Source of the DNA: Arsukibacterium ikkense
Lineage (GTDB): Bacteria; Pseudomonadota; Gammaproteobacteria; Enterobacterales; Alteromonadaceae
Assembly: GCF_000987775.1 (NCBI RefSeq)
Contig: NZ_LAHO01000014.1
Coordinates: forward strand, 24,001-88,000
Direction of reading: 5' to 3'
Length of the DNA: 64,000 nt
The notes under the pieces were generated by a model, which saw nothing but the letters and a program-made list of their open reading frames with translations, was not told the DNA's origin and did not search any database. Positions within the stretch are counted from its first letter, which is position 1; every line of letters begins with the position of its first letter. Shown here in pieces: positions 36,701 through 44,667 of this stretch. A program made the position numbers and the translations under genes.

Positions 36701-36917
36701 TACCCTGACCACGGTAATGGGTATGCTACCACTGGCGCTGGGCTTGGGCGAAGGCGCTGAAATTATGCGGCCGCTGGCTATCTCTGTGGTCGGAGGCCTG
36801 CTCGGTTCTACGCTGTTAACGCTACTGGTAGTGCCCGCTTTGTATTCAATTATCAGCCAGTACGCCGATAGCTTGAGTCGGCGGCTAACCGGCAAGATAA
36901 ATACGATCGCTAAGTAG
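33765..36917 (+). CDS. RND efflux transporter permease
   Basis: A 1050-residue inner-membrane pump with twelve expected helices, two large periplasmic loops and two-fold repeat structure. The first TM is followed by VDLLPHIEYPQIRVSVNYPGV, and TM4 holds LLLDNAIVMLENI, with the proton-relay Asp; the matching second-half segment reads IVVNNAILLVEYI. The type is closer to the MdtB/MexK-like group than to AcrB. No outer-membrane factor gene is adjacent, so a TolC-type channel elsewhere is presumably shared. GAGGGG precedes the ATG. Substrate unknown. Confidence 0.94.
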   Translation: MASARSGITGWAIGRPVGTLALSSVVLIIGLFFIQRLAVDLLPHIEYPQIRVSVNYPGVAPEVMEEQVTRVLERNLAAVENLTHIDSRASEGRTNVNLHFEFGTNLDIALQDTSRSLERAKTQLPLDIDPPRLYKFDPSEAPVWQAGFSSAVRTEVEVRDWIENRLTPHLIAIAGVSSVEAAGGLERELEIIVDQHRLAAYQLTLDNVVQMLARENLDIAGGWVTSSRFDVMAKTEGRFRSVAELEQLLLPLPDSRQQVRLSEVAQVRDGYREQRVFSRLNGVPAVQVSIFKLPQANTVEVVEQLQQVLANLQRSQFIPADIELQAIDNPAYFIRGAIASVSSAALLGGALAMLMVLLFLGSIRKSFVIGLSIPIALMATFAMMGQGGLTINIISLGGLALGIGLLLDNAIVMLENIFRHVEQDNTSPEQAARKGAAEVASAIAAGTLTNLAAVVPFLLISGMAALIFREMILTISFAILATLVAALTLVPMLAALLGKVRWQSGLYYSWPVRRFNRLIDALRRGYAAIVPTLLQGRWWVLLVVSLLFYASLKLSEQLGAEFLPPVDDGSVSVRMVLPPGTPPQETDAAARKVEQAILQLPYVQSRFILVGGHLSGGVINERPGVANFRLQLAPASERPDMTAGQWVTQAQRVLRALDIPGARISVRPPSIRGLRFGRGGADFSVSIVGEDLALLQQLSVDVANRLQGIPGLQGIETAREEQSPLLQVRVDRERAADFGLRVSDVGRAIRQAVNGAVPTRYIDGTQEYDVRVRLPRAQVQDAEQLGNLLLFRQDGQTVLLRDLAYFELSEGPAHIERENQSRIIRLTGDINTAESDVATVISQVEQRLADLALPPQFSLVLGGQWQTMQESQTELYTVIALAIFLVFVVLAVQYEKLSNPLVIILTAPLALIGVVIALWLTNSLLSAPVLIGVVLLIGIVVNNAILLVEYIEIERRAGVAVEVAIAHAASLRLRPILMTTLTTVMGMLPLALGLGEGAEIMRPLAISVVGGLLGSTLLTLLVVPALYSIISQYADSLSRRLTGKINTIAK

Positions 36918-37033
36918 CAGTTCTTCAGAGGCCCGCCTGGATATGTGATATTGTTCTTTTTTATGAAACATATGGTTATTTCAAAAACGATAGCTATCTT
37001 TAGTTAAAGATTAACATAAGGATGGTTAATAGT

Positions 37034-38587
37034 ATGCGACGTAACTCACCGGTTACCAATAATGAACGGACATTTGGCCAGGACGTAAAGTTAATTTCCA
37101 CTACCGATTTAAACAGTAATATTTTGCACTGCAACGATGCTTTTATTGAGATCAGTGGCTTTAAAAAAGAAGAGCTGATTGGTCAGCCGCATAATATTGT
37201 GCGCCACCCTGATATGCCGCCACTGGCGTATCAGATAATGTGGCAACATTTAAAAGCCGGCAAGCCCTGGATGGGGCTGGTAAAAAACCGCAGTAAAAAT
37301 GGTGATTACTATTGGGTTGATGCCTATATTACGCCGGTAACCGAGCATGGCAAAGTGGTCGGGTATGAATCGGTGCGCTCTTGTCCGGAGCGGGTAGACA
37401 TTAAGCGTGCTGAAAAGCTGTATCAGGCAATAAATGCCGGCAAGGTTAAAAAGCAGCACTGGCAATTAACTGCACACAACTGGTTTTTGCTGGCGGGCCT
37501 TATTTTGTCTGGCTTACTGTACACTTTTACGTCGGCTAACTGGGTTATGTTGGGGCTGCTGGTTACCCTGCTGGGTTATGTGGTGATCAGCAATATGAGT
37601 CGCGGGCGGGCGTTAAACGGTGTGAAAGAGTTGTTGAGCACTGCTTTTAAACATGAACTGGCGGTGATGACATTTACCGATGATCAACCAGAGATTGGTG
37701 AGCTCAAGGTTGCTATTAAGAGCTCAAAAGCGCACCTTGGCGCAATCTTAACCCGGATTGAAGATTCGGCTATTAATGTCGCGCGCCAGGCCAAGCAGGG
37801 GCTGGCCCAAGCTGAAGCCACCTCAACAAAAATTAAGCAGCAGCAAACCGAAACCGAACAAGCTGCCACTGCCATGCATCAGATGACCGCCACTATTGCT
37901 GATGTGTCATCTCATGTGCAGGAAACTGCCGAGCGGGCAGAGCAATCAAACGAGCTGGCAGGGCGTAGCCGGCAAACCGCTGCCACCACCCGTAAATCGA
38001 TTGAAACGCTGCGCGATACAGTCAGTAATATCAGCCATTCGGTTACCGAAGTGGCCGAACAAACCCAGAAAATTGCCAAAGTCGCGCAAATTATTGCCCA
38101 GATTGCCGAGCAAACCAACCTGCTGGCGCTAAATGCCGCTATTGAAGCGGCACGTGCTGGCGAGCAAGGCCGCGGTTTTGCGGTGGTGGCTGATGAGGTA
38201 CGCAATCTGGCCAGCCGCACGCAGGATTCCACCAAGGAGATTCATGGCATTATTACCGAGCTGACGGCCCGAGCCAATACCGCGGTAGAGGTGGCGCAAC
38301 AAGGTCGGGATGGCGCTGAGGCCGGGCTGCAACAGGTCAAGGATACTGAGCAAATGCTTAATGGCATTTCAGATGCAGTGGGCGCTATTGCGGCCATGTC
38401 TATCCAAATGGCCGCTGCGGTGGAAGAGCAGGCGCATGTCGCTGAAGATGTGAACCGTCAGGTAGAGAATATTTCATCATTGGCACATAGCAGCCTGGCA
38501 GAAGCCGACAGTTCAGCCAGCACCACCCGTAAGTTGCAGGAAATTGCTGGTGAACTGCATGAGCTGGTGGTGCGGTTTAAGCGCTAG
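37034..38587 (+). CDS. Aer-like PAS chemoreceptor
   Basis: A 517-residue energy/redox taxis receptor with a cytosolic PAS domain at the N-terminus (about 15-115), a double membrane-spanning stretch (about 150-190) and a methyl-accepting signalling domain. The PAS begins [11 protein letters not shown], which is typical of Aer, and includes [10 protein letters not shown]. The hairpin tip reads [19 protein letters not shown]. The ATG at 37034 is preferred to 37022, which touches its own AAGG. FAD binding is expected from the family. The gene is convergent with the next chemoreceptor. Confidence 0.92.
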   Translation: MRRNSPVTNNERTFGQDVKLISTTDLNSNILHCNDAFIEISGFKKEELIGQPHNIVRHPDMPPLAYQIMWQHLKAGKPWMGLVKNRSKNGDYYWVDAYITPVTEHGKVVGYESVRSCPERVDIKRAEKLYQAINAGKVKKQHWQLTAHNWFLLAGLILSGLLYTFTSANWVMLGLLVTLLGYVVISNMSRGRALNGVKELLSTAFKHELAVMTFTDDQPEIGELKVAIKSSKAHLGAILTRIEDSAINVARQAKQGLAQAEATSTKIKQQQTETEQAATAMHQMTATIADVSSHVQETAERAEQSNELAGRSRQTAATTRKSIETLRDTVSNISHSVTEVAEQTQKIAKVAQIIAQIAEQTNLLALNAAIEAARAGEQGRGFAVVADEVRNLASRTQDSTKEIHGIITELTARANTAVEVAQQGRDGAEAGLQQVKDTEQMLNGISDAVGAIAAMSIQMAAAVEEQAHVAEDVNRQVENISSLAHSSLAEADSSASTTRKLQEIAGELHELVVRFKR

Positions 38588-38611
38588 CGCTTAAAGTTAA
38601 TTCAGCCGAGT

Positions 38612-38635
38612 GTGGCTTAGGTTTATCTAAGCCAC
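38612..38635. terminator. Hairpin between convergent chemoreceptor genes
   Basis: GTGGCTTAG-GTTTAT-CTAAGCCAC, nine base pairs, overlapping the stop codon of the minus-strand receptor. T runs are poor on both strands, so termination may depend on Rho or be weak. Confidence 0.45.
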
Positions 38636-40210
38636 TTTAAACTGACTGGCCAGTTGCTGTAGCTCGGTGCCCAGCCTGCTTAAATCGTTACTGGCAGCCG
38701 CGGTTTCTTCACTGGCGGTGGCTGATTGCTCGGCTACATCCCGAATACTGAAAATACTGCGGTTAATCTCTTCGGCCACGGTACTTTGCTCCAGCGCTGC
38801 GGCAGCAATTTGCTGGTTCATTTGCTGAATGCTGGTTACTGCAGTATTGATGGCCTGAATAGCATCGCCGGCATCATCAGCACTTTCCAGGGTATTATCG
38901 GCCAGACCTGAACTTTTATGCATATTACTGACTGAGGCTTCGGCTTTTTGCTGCAGGTTAGTGATGAGCTGTTCAATCTGACCGGTAGACTCCTGAGTAC
39001 GAAACGCCAGCGCCCGCACTTCTTCAGCCACCACCGAGAAACCGCGGCCCGCTTCACCCGCCCGGGCAGCTTCAATAGCGGCATTTAGCGCCAGCAGGTT
39101 GGTTTGATCAGCAATGCTTTTAATCACATCTAACACCGAGCCAATATTGTTAGTTTGCTCTTTCAGCTCGCCAATAGCCGCTGCTGACGTGCTGACTTCA
39201 TGGGCCAGCGCCTTAATCTGACCAATGGTTTTCTGCACGATTTGCTGCCCCAGCGTTGCCTGTCCTGACGATTCTGTTGCCGCAGTTGAGGCATCTTCGG
39301 CACTTCTGGCTACTTCCTGTACCGTCGCAGCCATTTCATTCATCGCGGTGGCCACTTGTTCGGTTTCTTGTTTTTGCTGATTGACGCCGGCGGCATTTTG
39401 CTCGGATATCGCCGCCATTTCTTCGGTTGCGGTTGCCAGTTGGGCAATACCCGCAGTCAGGTTGTTGATCAATGCCCGTAAGCTGATACTCATTTTTTGC
39501 ATCGCCTGCATTAACTGGCCCGGTTCATCATGGCGATCGGTTGGTAAGTCTTCAGTAATATCACCCGCGGCAATTTTCTCTGCCACTTGTACTACCTGCT
39601 GCAGTGGGGTTACCACCATCTGAGTAATAATAATTGCTGCAGTAATGCCAAGTAATACTGCAATGATGGCCGCAATAATAATCAGCCTCTCCAGGTGATT
39701 ACTTTCCTGTTCCATAATTACTAACTGATTTTCCACGGAACGGCTGCCTGCATCGTCGGCAGCTCTGGCTACGGCGACTATCTGCTGTTCTATTGCTTGC
39801 AGTTCGGTTTGGGCGGTTTGCAGGTCCAAACTTGCCAGTTGGCTGAGTAATTGTTGGTACAGGGTAATGTTATCGAGCATTTGCTGCATCAAATGCATAC
39901 TTTCCGGGTGAGTGAACATACTCAGGCTATGCTCTCCCAAACGTTTCGCCCGAGAGCTCAGTTCGGTTGCTTGCAGGATATACTGGCGATCGTTGCGCAA
40001 TAAAAAATTTTTTTCTTGTTGCCGTGCTTCACTGATTAACAGATTGGTTTCGCGTACATCGTTAACCACACTAAAACGGCTAGTCATGCTGTTAAGGGCG
40101 TTGTAACTCATTACAGAGCTGATAATTAAAATGATTAATACCAAGGCAAAGCCGGTAAATAATTTCGCCCGGACACTAAGGTTTTGGGTAAAGGTAGAAA
40201 TAGCAGACAT
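38627..40210 (-). CDS. Methyl-accepting chemotaxis protein
   Basis: A 527-residue transmembrane receptor: TM1 (about 15-36), a helical periplasmic ligand domain (about 40-170) with conserved QEKNFLLR as seen in helical-bimodular or four-helix sensor domains, TM2 (about 172-195), HAMP, and a methyl-accepting domain with [19 protein letters not shown]. It signals through CheW/CheA. No pentapeptide CheR tether is at the end. The ligand cannot be told. It is monocistronic; the YjfB-like gene lies 208 bases upstream in the same orientation. Confidence 0.94.
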   Translation of the reverse strand: MSAISTFTQNLSVRAKLFTGFALVLIILIISSVMSYNALNSMTSRFSVVNDVRETNLLISEARQQEKNFLLRNDRQYILQATELSSRAKRLGEHSLSMFTHPESMHLMQQMLDNITLYQQLLSQLASLDLQTAQTELQAIEQQIVAVARAADDAGSRSVENQLVIMEQESNHLERLIIIAAIIAVLLGITAAIIITQMVVTPLQQVVQVAEKIAAGDITEDLPTDRHDEPGQLMQAMQKMSISLRALINNLTAGIAQLATATEEMAAISEQNAAGVNQQKQETEQVATAMNEMAATVQEVARSAEDASTAATESSGQATLGQQIVQKTIGQIKALAHEVSTSAAAIGELKEQTNNIGSVLDVIKSIADQTNLLALNAAIEAARAGEAGRGFSVVAEEVRALAFRTQESTGQIEQLITNLQQKAEASVSNMHKSSGLADNTLESADDAGDAIQAINTAVTSIQQMNQQIAAAALEQSTVAEEINRSIFSIRDVAEQSATASEETAAASNDLSRLGTELQQLASQFKVA

Positions 40211-40371
40211 GATGTAGGCCTCTCGTTATTAGGGTTTGGTAGTTGCAGAGCATGCTCCTCTGAATCAATCAGTAGCAGATCACTAATTAAACTTGTGGTT
40301 TAAGCTTAAGTGCTAAGGTGGTTAATGCAAGTTTTTAGCGGTGAAGTGGTTTTAAGCAGCGCGGCAGAAGA

Positions 40372-40393
40372 AAGGCCAGCAAACGCTGGCCTT
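40372..40393 (-). terminator. Hairpin after the YjfB-like gene
   Basis: AAGGCCAGC-GTTT-GCTGGCCTT on the minus strand, followed by TCTTCTG, 26 bases after the stop. The stem is strong but the T run is mixed. Confidence 0.6.
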
Positions 40394-40418
40394 GGTTTAG
40401 ACGGAACACAGAATGCAG

Positions 40419-40613
40419 CTACACGCTGATATTAATATTCTGCCCGATATTGCCTACTGGTGAGGCGGCAGAGGTTTGCTCGACCGTTTGCATGGCACTT
40501 TGTACTAACATTGTAGTCATCTGTGCTTGCTGGTTTTGCTGCTTCTTTGCCATAACGGCGCCCAGTATTTCAAAGCTCTGTGCAGTTGCCAGAGCACCAA
40601 CGGATTGACTCAT
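40419..40613 (-). CDS. YjfB-like putative motility protein
   Basis: A 64-residue peptide rich in Ala, Gln and Met with an amphipathic helix and the ending GNIGQNINISV. The length, the repeated helical Gln/Ala pattern and the LGQNIDxxV-like ending match the YjfB family, annotated as putative motility proteins of unknown mechanism. The ATG at 40613 follows AGGAGGT at four bases; an upstream TTG start lacks support. It sits between two chemoreceptor genes and a DUF2726 gene. Confidence 0.6.
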   Translation of the reverse strand: MSQSVGALATAQSFEILGAVMAKKQQNQQAQMTTMLVQSAMQTVEQTSAASPVGNIGQNINISV

Positions 40614-40711
40614 AGTACCTCCTATTAACAATACGTCAGCACGTTATCGGCCGCAGTTTGCAAAACTTTAGGTATTTTTTTGCCGCTGTTATTTTTAAAT
40701 CGTAGAAAAAT

Positions 40712-40741
40712 GAATGCCGCCCGTTGCAGCGGGCGGCATTC
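40712..40741 (-). terminator. Intrinsic terminator of the DUF2726 gene
   Basis: Perfect 12-bp stem GAATGCCGCCCG / CGGGCGGCATTC with a six-base loop, followed on the minus strand by ATTTTTC, 36 bases after the stop. Confidence 0.85.
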
Positions 40742-40776
40742 CAACTTAGCGCGGAGTGACTCATTTCTCCAAAGCG

Positions 40777-41427
40777 TTAAGAAGCCTGTATCAGCGCAGT
40801 TTGTTGCGCTTTAATCTGGGAGTGCGATAACACCGGGGTTAGCTCTGTGCCAGGCGCTGGCGCGGGTTTAAATGAACGCACCGGCCGGGTAGGACCTTTT
40901 TTAACCAAGCCTTTGTACATTGGCTCAGCTTTTACTGTTGGTTTGCCCAGGCGCTGGGCCAGCGCTTGCTGTAAATCTGCGGCGGTGTAGCCCGCCTTAA
41001 TTTTAATTCGTAAGTAAGGCACGCCAGCGGCTTCCAACGCACCACTGACAAACCAGTCTGGTGCAGCTTTGTGGCCGTCTTTGTTGCTGTTGTTCACTAA
41101 ATCCAGCACCGCAATAACCCGCAGATCATCTGCTGAGCACAGCACAAAATCCAGATACTTGGCATTTAATTTTACCAGGGTACTGCGGCGGGCTTTTTCA
41201 TTAGCATTTTCTTTTACTTCGATAAGATCGGCAAGTTTAATCCGGTTTAAAATTTTATATTCACCGGCCACCGCTTTCTCCAGTAAGTTTTGAAACGAAC
41301 GTTCAACCGGACTAAATAAGCTGCTGCGTCTTTGCACCTGAAACGGATTGCTGTTATCGATAAAGCGACTGGCTACCATAGCTACCAGCACCACCAGTGC
41401 TACCAGCAACACCATAATAAATTCCAT
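40777..41427 (-). CDS. DUF2726 domain protein, membrane-anchored
   Basis: A 216-residue protein with one N-terminal TM helix (about 4-22) and a DUF2726 domain (about 45-165). The domain contains LVKLNAKYLDFVLC and DLRVIAVLDL, the usual core of this restriction-endonuclease-like fold (topoisomerase/nuclease-related). Catalytic competence is not established. The C-terminus is a Pro/Lys-rich tail. The ATG at 41427 has GGAGG five bases upstream. It is divergent from aceB. Confidence 0.82.
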   Translation of the reverse strand: MEFIMVLLVALVVLVAMVASRFIDNSNPFQVQRRSSLFSPVERSFQNLLEKAVAGEYKILNRIKLADLIEVKENANEKARRSTLVKLNAKYLDFVLCSADDLRVIAVLDLVNNSNKDGHKAAPDWFVSGALEAAGVPYLRIKIKAGYTAADLQQALAQRLGKPTVKAEPMYKGLVKKGPTRPVRSFKPAPAPGTELTPVLSHSQIKAQQTALIQAS

Positions 41428-41548
41428 GCCCACCTCCGACGATAATTTGACATACGCAGTTATACTTAAATCTTAAAGCACAAGTCGTGCCAGAAATTTG
41501 AAGTGTTTAGCTATCTGGCTATTGTTTTTGGTGATGCTAAGCATTTTA

Positions 41549-41560
41549 GCCATTAATGGC
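41549..41560. promoter_or_regulatory. Palindrome upstream of aceB, possible operator
   Basis: GCCATTAATGGC is a perfect 12-base palindrome 64 bases before the aceB start. It could be bound by the LysR regulator encoded after aceB or by another repressor. I do not see the identical site upstream of aceA. Confidence 0.3.
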
Positions 41561-41623
41561 ATTTATAGTTGGAAAGGGCTTATAGTTAGGTAACGAAAAG
41601 CAACAGCAATAAAGGGTCTGGAT

Positions 41624-43228
41624 ATGTCTGACACTACTACCCGGGCGGGTTTAACCATAACCGGCCAGCTTAACAGCGACTATGAGCAAATTTTAACGGC
41701 CGATGCCTGCGCTTTTGTTACTGAACTGGTACGCGAATTCCGGCCACGTTTAACGGCGCTGCTGGCCAACAGGATTAGCCGCCAGCAGCAGTTCGATAAC
41801 GGCGCGTTACCGGATTTTTTGCCAGAAACAGCAGCTATCCGAGGCTCTGACTGGCAGGTTGCGGCTATTCCTGCAGACTTGCAGGATAGAAGAGTAGAAA
41901 TTACCGGCCCGGTTGATCGGAAAATGATTATTAATGCCCTAAATGCTGATGTAAAAGTGTTTATGGCCGACTTCGAAGACTCGCAGGCACCCAGCTGGGC
42001 CGGAGTGATGGAAGGGCAGATTAACTTACGCGATGCTAACCTGGGTACTATCAGCTATACCGATCCGCAAAGTGGCAAGCACTATGCGTTAAAGGACAAG
42101 CCGGCGTTACTGATCGCCCGGGTGCGTGGTTTGCACTTGTGGGAAAAGCATTTATTGGTCGATGGCGCTCAGGTACCGGGCTCTCTGGTCGATTTTGCGC
42201 TGTATTTTTACCACAACTGGCAAACCCGCTTAAACAATGGCTCTGGTGTCTATTATTACCTGCCAAAACTGCAAAGCCACACCGAAGCCAAATGGTGGGA
42301 TGAGGTATTCAGCTTTACCGAGCAGAAATTTAAGGTAGCAGCAGGCACTATCCGCGCCACGGTGCTGATTGAAACCCTGCCGGCCGTGTTTGAAATGGAT
42401 GAAATTCTGTATAGCTTAAAAGATCATATAGTGGCGCTGAATTGCGGCCGTTGGGATTATATTTTCAGCTATATCAAAACCTTAAATAACCACGCAGATC
42501 GGGTGTTGCCAGACCGGCAGGTAGTCACCATGACCAAGCCGTTTTTAAATGCTTATTCGCGCTTACTGATTAAAACCTGTCATAAGCGCGGCGCGCTGGC
42601 GATGGGCGGCATGGCGGCCTTTATTCCGGCCAAAGATGCCGCGGAGAATGCAAAAATACTGGCGCGGGTTACTGCAGATAAAGAGCTGGAAGCCAGCAAT
42701 GGCCATGATGGCACCTGGGTAGCCCACCCCGGCCTGGCTGCCACTGCCAATGGTGTGTTTGCCAAGTATTTAGCCGGTGACAAGGTTAATCAGCTGGATG
42801 TTAGCCGCGAGCAAGACGCGGAGATAACCGCGGCTGAGCTGTTAGCCCCTTGTGAGGGCGAGCGCACTGAAGACGGTATGCGAACTAATATAAGAGTGGC
42901 GCTGCAATATATTGCCGCCTGGATCAGCGGTAAAGGCTGTGTGCCTATCTACGGCTTAATGGAAGATGCGGCCACGGCAGAAATTTCACGCACGTCGATT
43001 TGGCAGTGGATTAAGCATGGAAAAAGTTTAAGCAACGGTAAGTTAATTACCAAGGCCCTGTTTGCCGACTTTTTAGAGGAAGAGGCAAAAGTAGTGTTGC
43101 AGGAAGTAGGGGCGGAAACCTGGCAAAGTCAAAACTTTGACCGGGCCAAGCAACTGCTGCTGGACATTACTACAGCTGATGAACTGGTCGAGTTTTTAAC
43201 TTTGCCGGCATATCAGCTGCTTGATTAA
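41624..43228 (+). CDS. aceB: Malate synthase A
   Basis: Condenses glyoxylate with acetyl-CoA to malate, the second step of the glyoxylate bypass. At 534 residues it matches the A isoform, not the 720-residue G form. Conserved segments are FMADFEDSQAPSW, ARVRGLHLWEKH, GRWDYIFSYIKT and CEGERTEDGMRTNI. It is followed by a strong terminator and so is not co-transcribed with aceA, unlike the E. coli aceBAK operon. Confidence 0.97.
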   Translation: MSDTTTRAGLTITGQLNSDYEQILTADACAFVTELVREFRPRLTALLANRISRQQQFDNGALPDFLPETAAIRGSDWQVAAIPADLQDRRVEITGPVDRKMIINALNADVKVFMADFEDSQAPSWAGVMEGQINLRDANLGTISYTDPQSGKHYALKDKPALLIARVRGLHLWEKHLLVDGAQVPGSLVDFALYFYHNWQTRLNNGSGVYYYLPKLQSHTEAKWWDEVFSFTEQKFKVAAGTIRATVLIETLPAVFEMDEILYSLKDHIVALNCGRWDYIFSYIKTLNNHADRVLPDRQVVTMTKPFLNAYSRLLIKTCHKRGALAMGGMAAFIPAKDAAENAKILARVTADKELEASNGHDGTWVAHPGLAATANGVFAKYLAGDKVNQLDVSREQDAEITAAELLAPCEGERTEDGMRTNIRVALQYIAAWISGKGCVPIYGLMEDAATAEISRTSIWQWIKHGKSLSNGKLITKALFADFLEEEAKVVLQEVGAETWQSQNFDRAKQLLLDITTADELVEFLTLPAYQLLD

Positions 43229-43245
43229 CCTGAGTAAACCAAATC

Positions 43246-43278
43246 AAAGGCGCTGCCATTGCTGACAGCGCCTTTTTT
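43246..43278 (+). terminator. Intrinsic terminator after aceB
   Basis: AAAGGCGCTG / CAGCGCCTTT stem with a ten-base loop, followed by a T run to 43278, 18 bases after the stop. Confidence 0.93.
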
Positions 43279-43336
43279 GTTTTCGTTAAACCGATACTAG
43301 AAAGAGAACGGCTGGAACCCCGTTTTGGTCGACACA

Positions 43337-43490
43337 GAGTGTCTGAGTGAGTGCGCAAGCGCGAGCGAGTTGCTGTGGCGAGCCAAGGCGGGTGTTGCAG
43401 TTGTTCTCTCTCTCTGCATGCCGGATACAACACTCTTCCTCACTCGCCGGGGCAACTCGCCCGTTGCCTGCGGCAGGGGCTCAGACACTC
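43337..43490. repeat. Nested inverted-repeat element, possible structured RNA or mobile repeat
   Basis: Four inverted-repeat pairs are nested in proper order: 43337-43347 with 43480-43490 (GAGTGTCTGAG, 11 bp perfect), 43365-43373 with 43452-43460 (GCGAGTTGC, 9 bp perfect), 43377-43382 with 43443-43448 (GGCGAG) and 43392-43397 with 43428-43433 (GTGTTG). Smaller hairpins lie in the bulges (GCGC-AA-GCGC near 43353; TGCC-TGC-GGCA near 43466). A CT-dinucleotide run sits at the tip. The element lies between the aceB terminator and the LysR stop and encodes nothing convincing. It could be a MITE-like dispersed repeat or an RNA. Confidence 0.65.
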
Positions 43491-43502
43491 CCCGGCTCCT
43501 TC

Positions 43503-43521
43503 AAAAGAGGTTCTATCCTCT
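43503..43521 (-). terminator. Short terminator after the LysR gene
   Basis: AGAGG-ATAGAA-CCTCT on the minus strand, followed by TTTGA, about 15 bases after the stop. The stem is only five base pairs, so confidence is modest. Confidence 0.45.
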
Positions 43522-43535
43522 ATTCTTTAAGCCAG

Positions 43536-44471
43536 TTAGTTTAACTCATCTGCTGTTTCAACAATCAGCCGTCTGAACCAGATATGGCTGGCATCCTGGT
43601 GTAGTAGCGGGCTCCAGATCATTTTCAGTTCAATCGACGGAATCGCAAAGGGCGGGTCCATAATGGCCATGGTCGGGTCGTTTTCATACAGCTTAGCGGC
43701 GCGGCTGGGCAGGGTGGCAATTAAATCTATGCCTACCGCTAGGTGCATCGCCACATGGTAGTTGCGGGTAAATACCGAGATATTGCGCTGCTTGCCGAGC
43801 TTAGCTAAGGCTTCGTCGACCCAGCCGAGTTTTTGCACATCTTTCGGATCCATGCCGACACCGACGCCAAAGCCGGTTTTACTGACCCAGATATGCTGCG
43901 CTTTTAAATAACTGTCTAAATTAAAGTGTTTAACGACCGGGTTACTGGCGTTAATCAGGCAGGAAAAACTGTCGCGCCACACCGTTTTCTGGTGAAACGA
44001 CTGCGGCAGCTGATCAAAACGGTTAATGGCCATATCTACCTTGCCGTTTTCGACATCATGAAAAGTGACATCAGACGGCGTCATAATATCCAGGCTGGTC
44101 AGGGGGGCTTGCACACGCATCTTCTTTAATAATGCAGGTATCAGCGTTGAAGCGGCGTAATCGCTGGCCATAATGCGAAATACCCGCTGGCTGTTAAGGG
44201 GGTCAAAATCTTTATTTGGTTGCAGCGTTTCCTCCAGCGTTAACAGCACGCCACGTACTATCGGCGCCAGCTCACGGGCGCGCTCGGTCGGTACCATACC
44301 ATCCGAGGTACGCACTAAAATCGGGTCATTTAATAAATCGCGCAGCCGTTTTAAGCCATTGCTCATCGCCGGCTGAGTTATGCTGAGCTGGTTAGCTGCC
44401 CGGGTGACGTTTTTTTCGCGCAGCAACACATCCAGATAAACCAGCAGGTTTAAATCCATCTTATTAATATT
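43536..44471 (-). CDS. LysR-family regulator, probably of the glyoxylate genes
   Basis: A 311-residue LysR-type protein with an N-terminal winged helix (about 6-65; VTRAANQLSITQPAMSNGLKRLR) and a substrate-binding domain (about 95-300). The start at 44471 is preferred because MNINKMDLNLLVYLDVL is the usual LysR beginning; AGAGG is ten bases upstream. It is divergent from aceA and convergent with aceB, a position that strongly suggests control of both. The effector is unknown; glyoxylate or an acetate-derived metabolite would be plausible. It most resembles the NodD/LeuO-like subgroup. Confidence 0.9.
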   Translation of the reverse strand, partial: NINKMDLNLLVYLDVLLREKNVTRAANQLSITQPAMSNGLKRLRDLLNDPILVRTSDGMVPTERARELAPIVRGVLLTLEETLQPNKDFDPLNSQRVFRIMASDYAASTLIPALLKKMRVQAPLTSLDIMTPSDVTFHDVENGKVDMAINRFDQLPQSFHQKTVWRDSFSCLINASNPVVKHFNLDSYLKAQHIWVSKTGFGVGVGMDPKDVQKLGWVDEALAKLGKQRNISVFTRNYHVAMHLAVGIDLIATLPSRAAKLYENDPTMAIMDPPFAIPSIELKMIWSPLLHQDASHIWFRRLIVETADELN

Positions 44472-44567
44472 CATCTGTAAAATGCCTCTGGCGTTAACTA
44501 TCACTGGTTTGAATCATAACATCGGCCAGCCCAGGGTCGTCAATAGCCAAGTTGCATTCACTGAAGA

Positions 44568-44583
44568 AATGATGGGCATCATT
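44568..44583. promoter_or_regulatory. Inverted repeat between lysR and aceA
   Basis: AATGATG-GG-CATCATT lies about 85 bases before the aceA start and 97 before the LysR start. LysR proteins often bind such imperfect dyads in divergent promoters, so this is a candidate operator. Confidence 0.35.
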
Positions 44584-44667
44584 AAAATCAGCTATATGAA
44601 TTGTGGTTTTGTTATCTATAGTGAATACCAACAACACGCACAACAGTTTTAGCAAGAGGAAACGGCC

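Noticed and set aside
43337..43490. Integron attC site
   Set aside because: The nested repeats recall a folded attC, but there is no integrase, no cassette genes and I cannot see the conserved R-box GTTRRRY core. Left as an unclassified element.
43297..43576. Short frames on both strands over the inverted-repeat element
   Set aside because: They cover the palindromic region, have no ribosome site and no recognisable domain; one runs into the LysR gene. The DNA structure explains them better.
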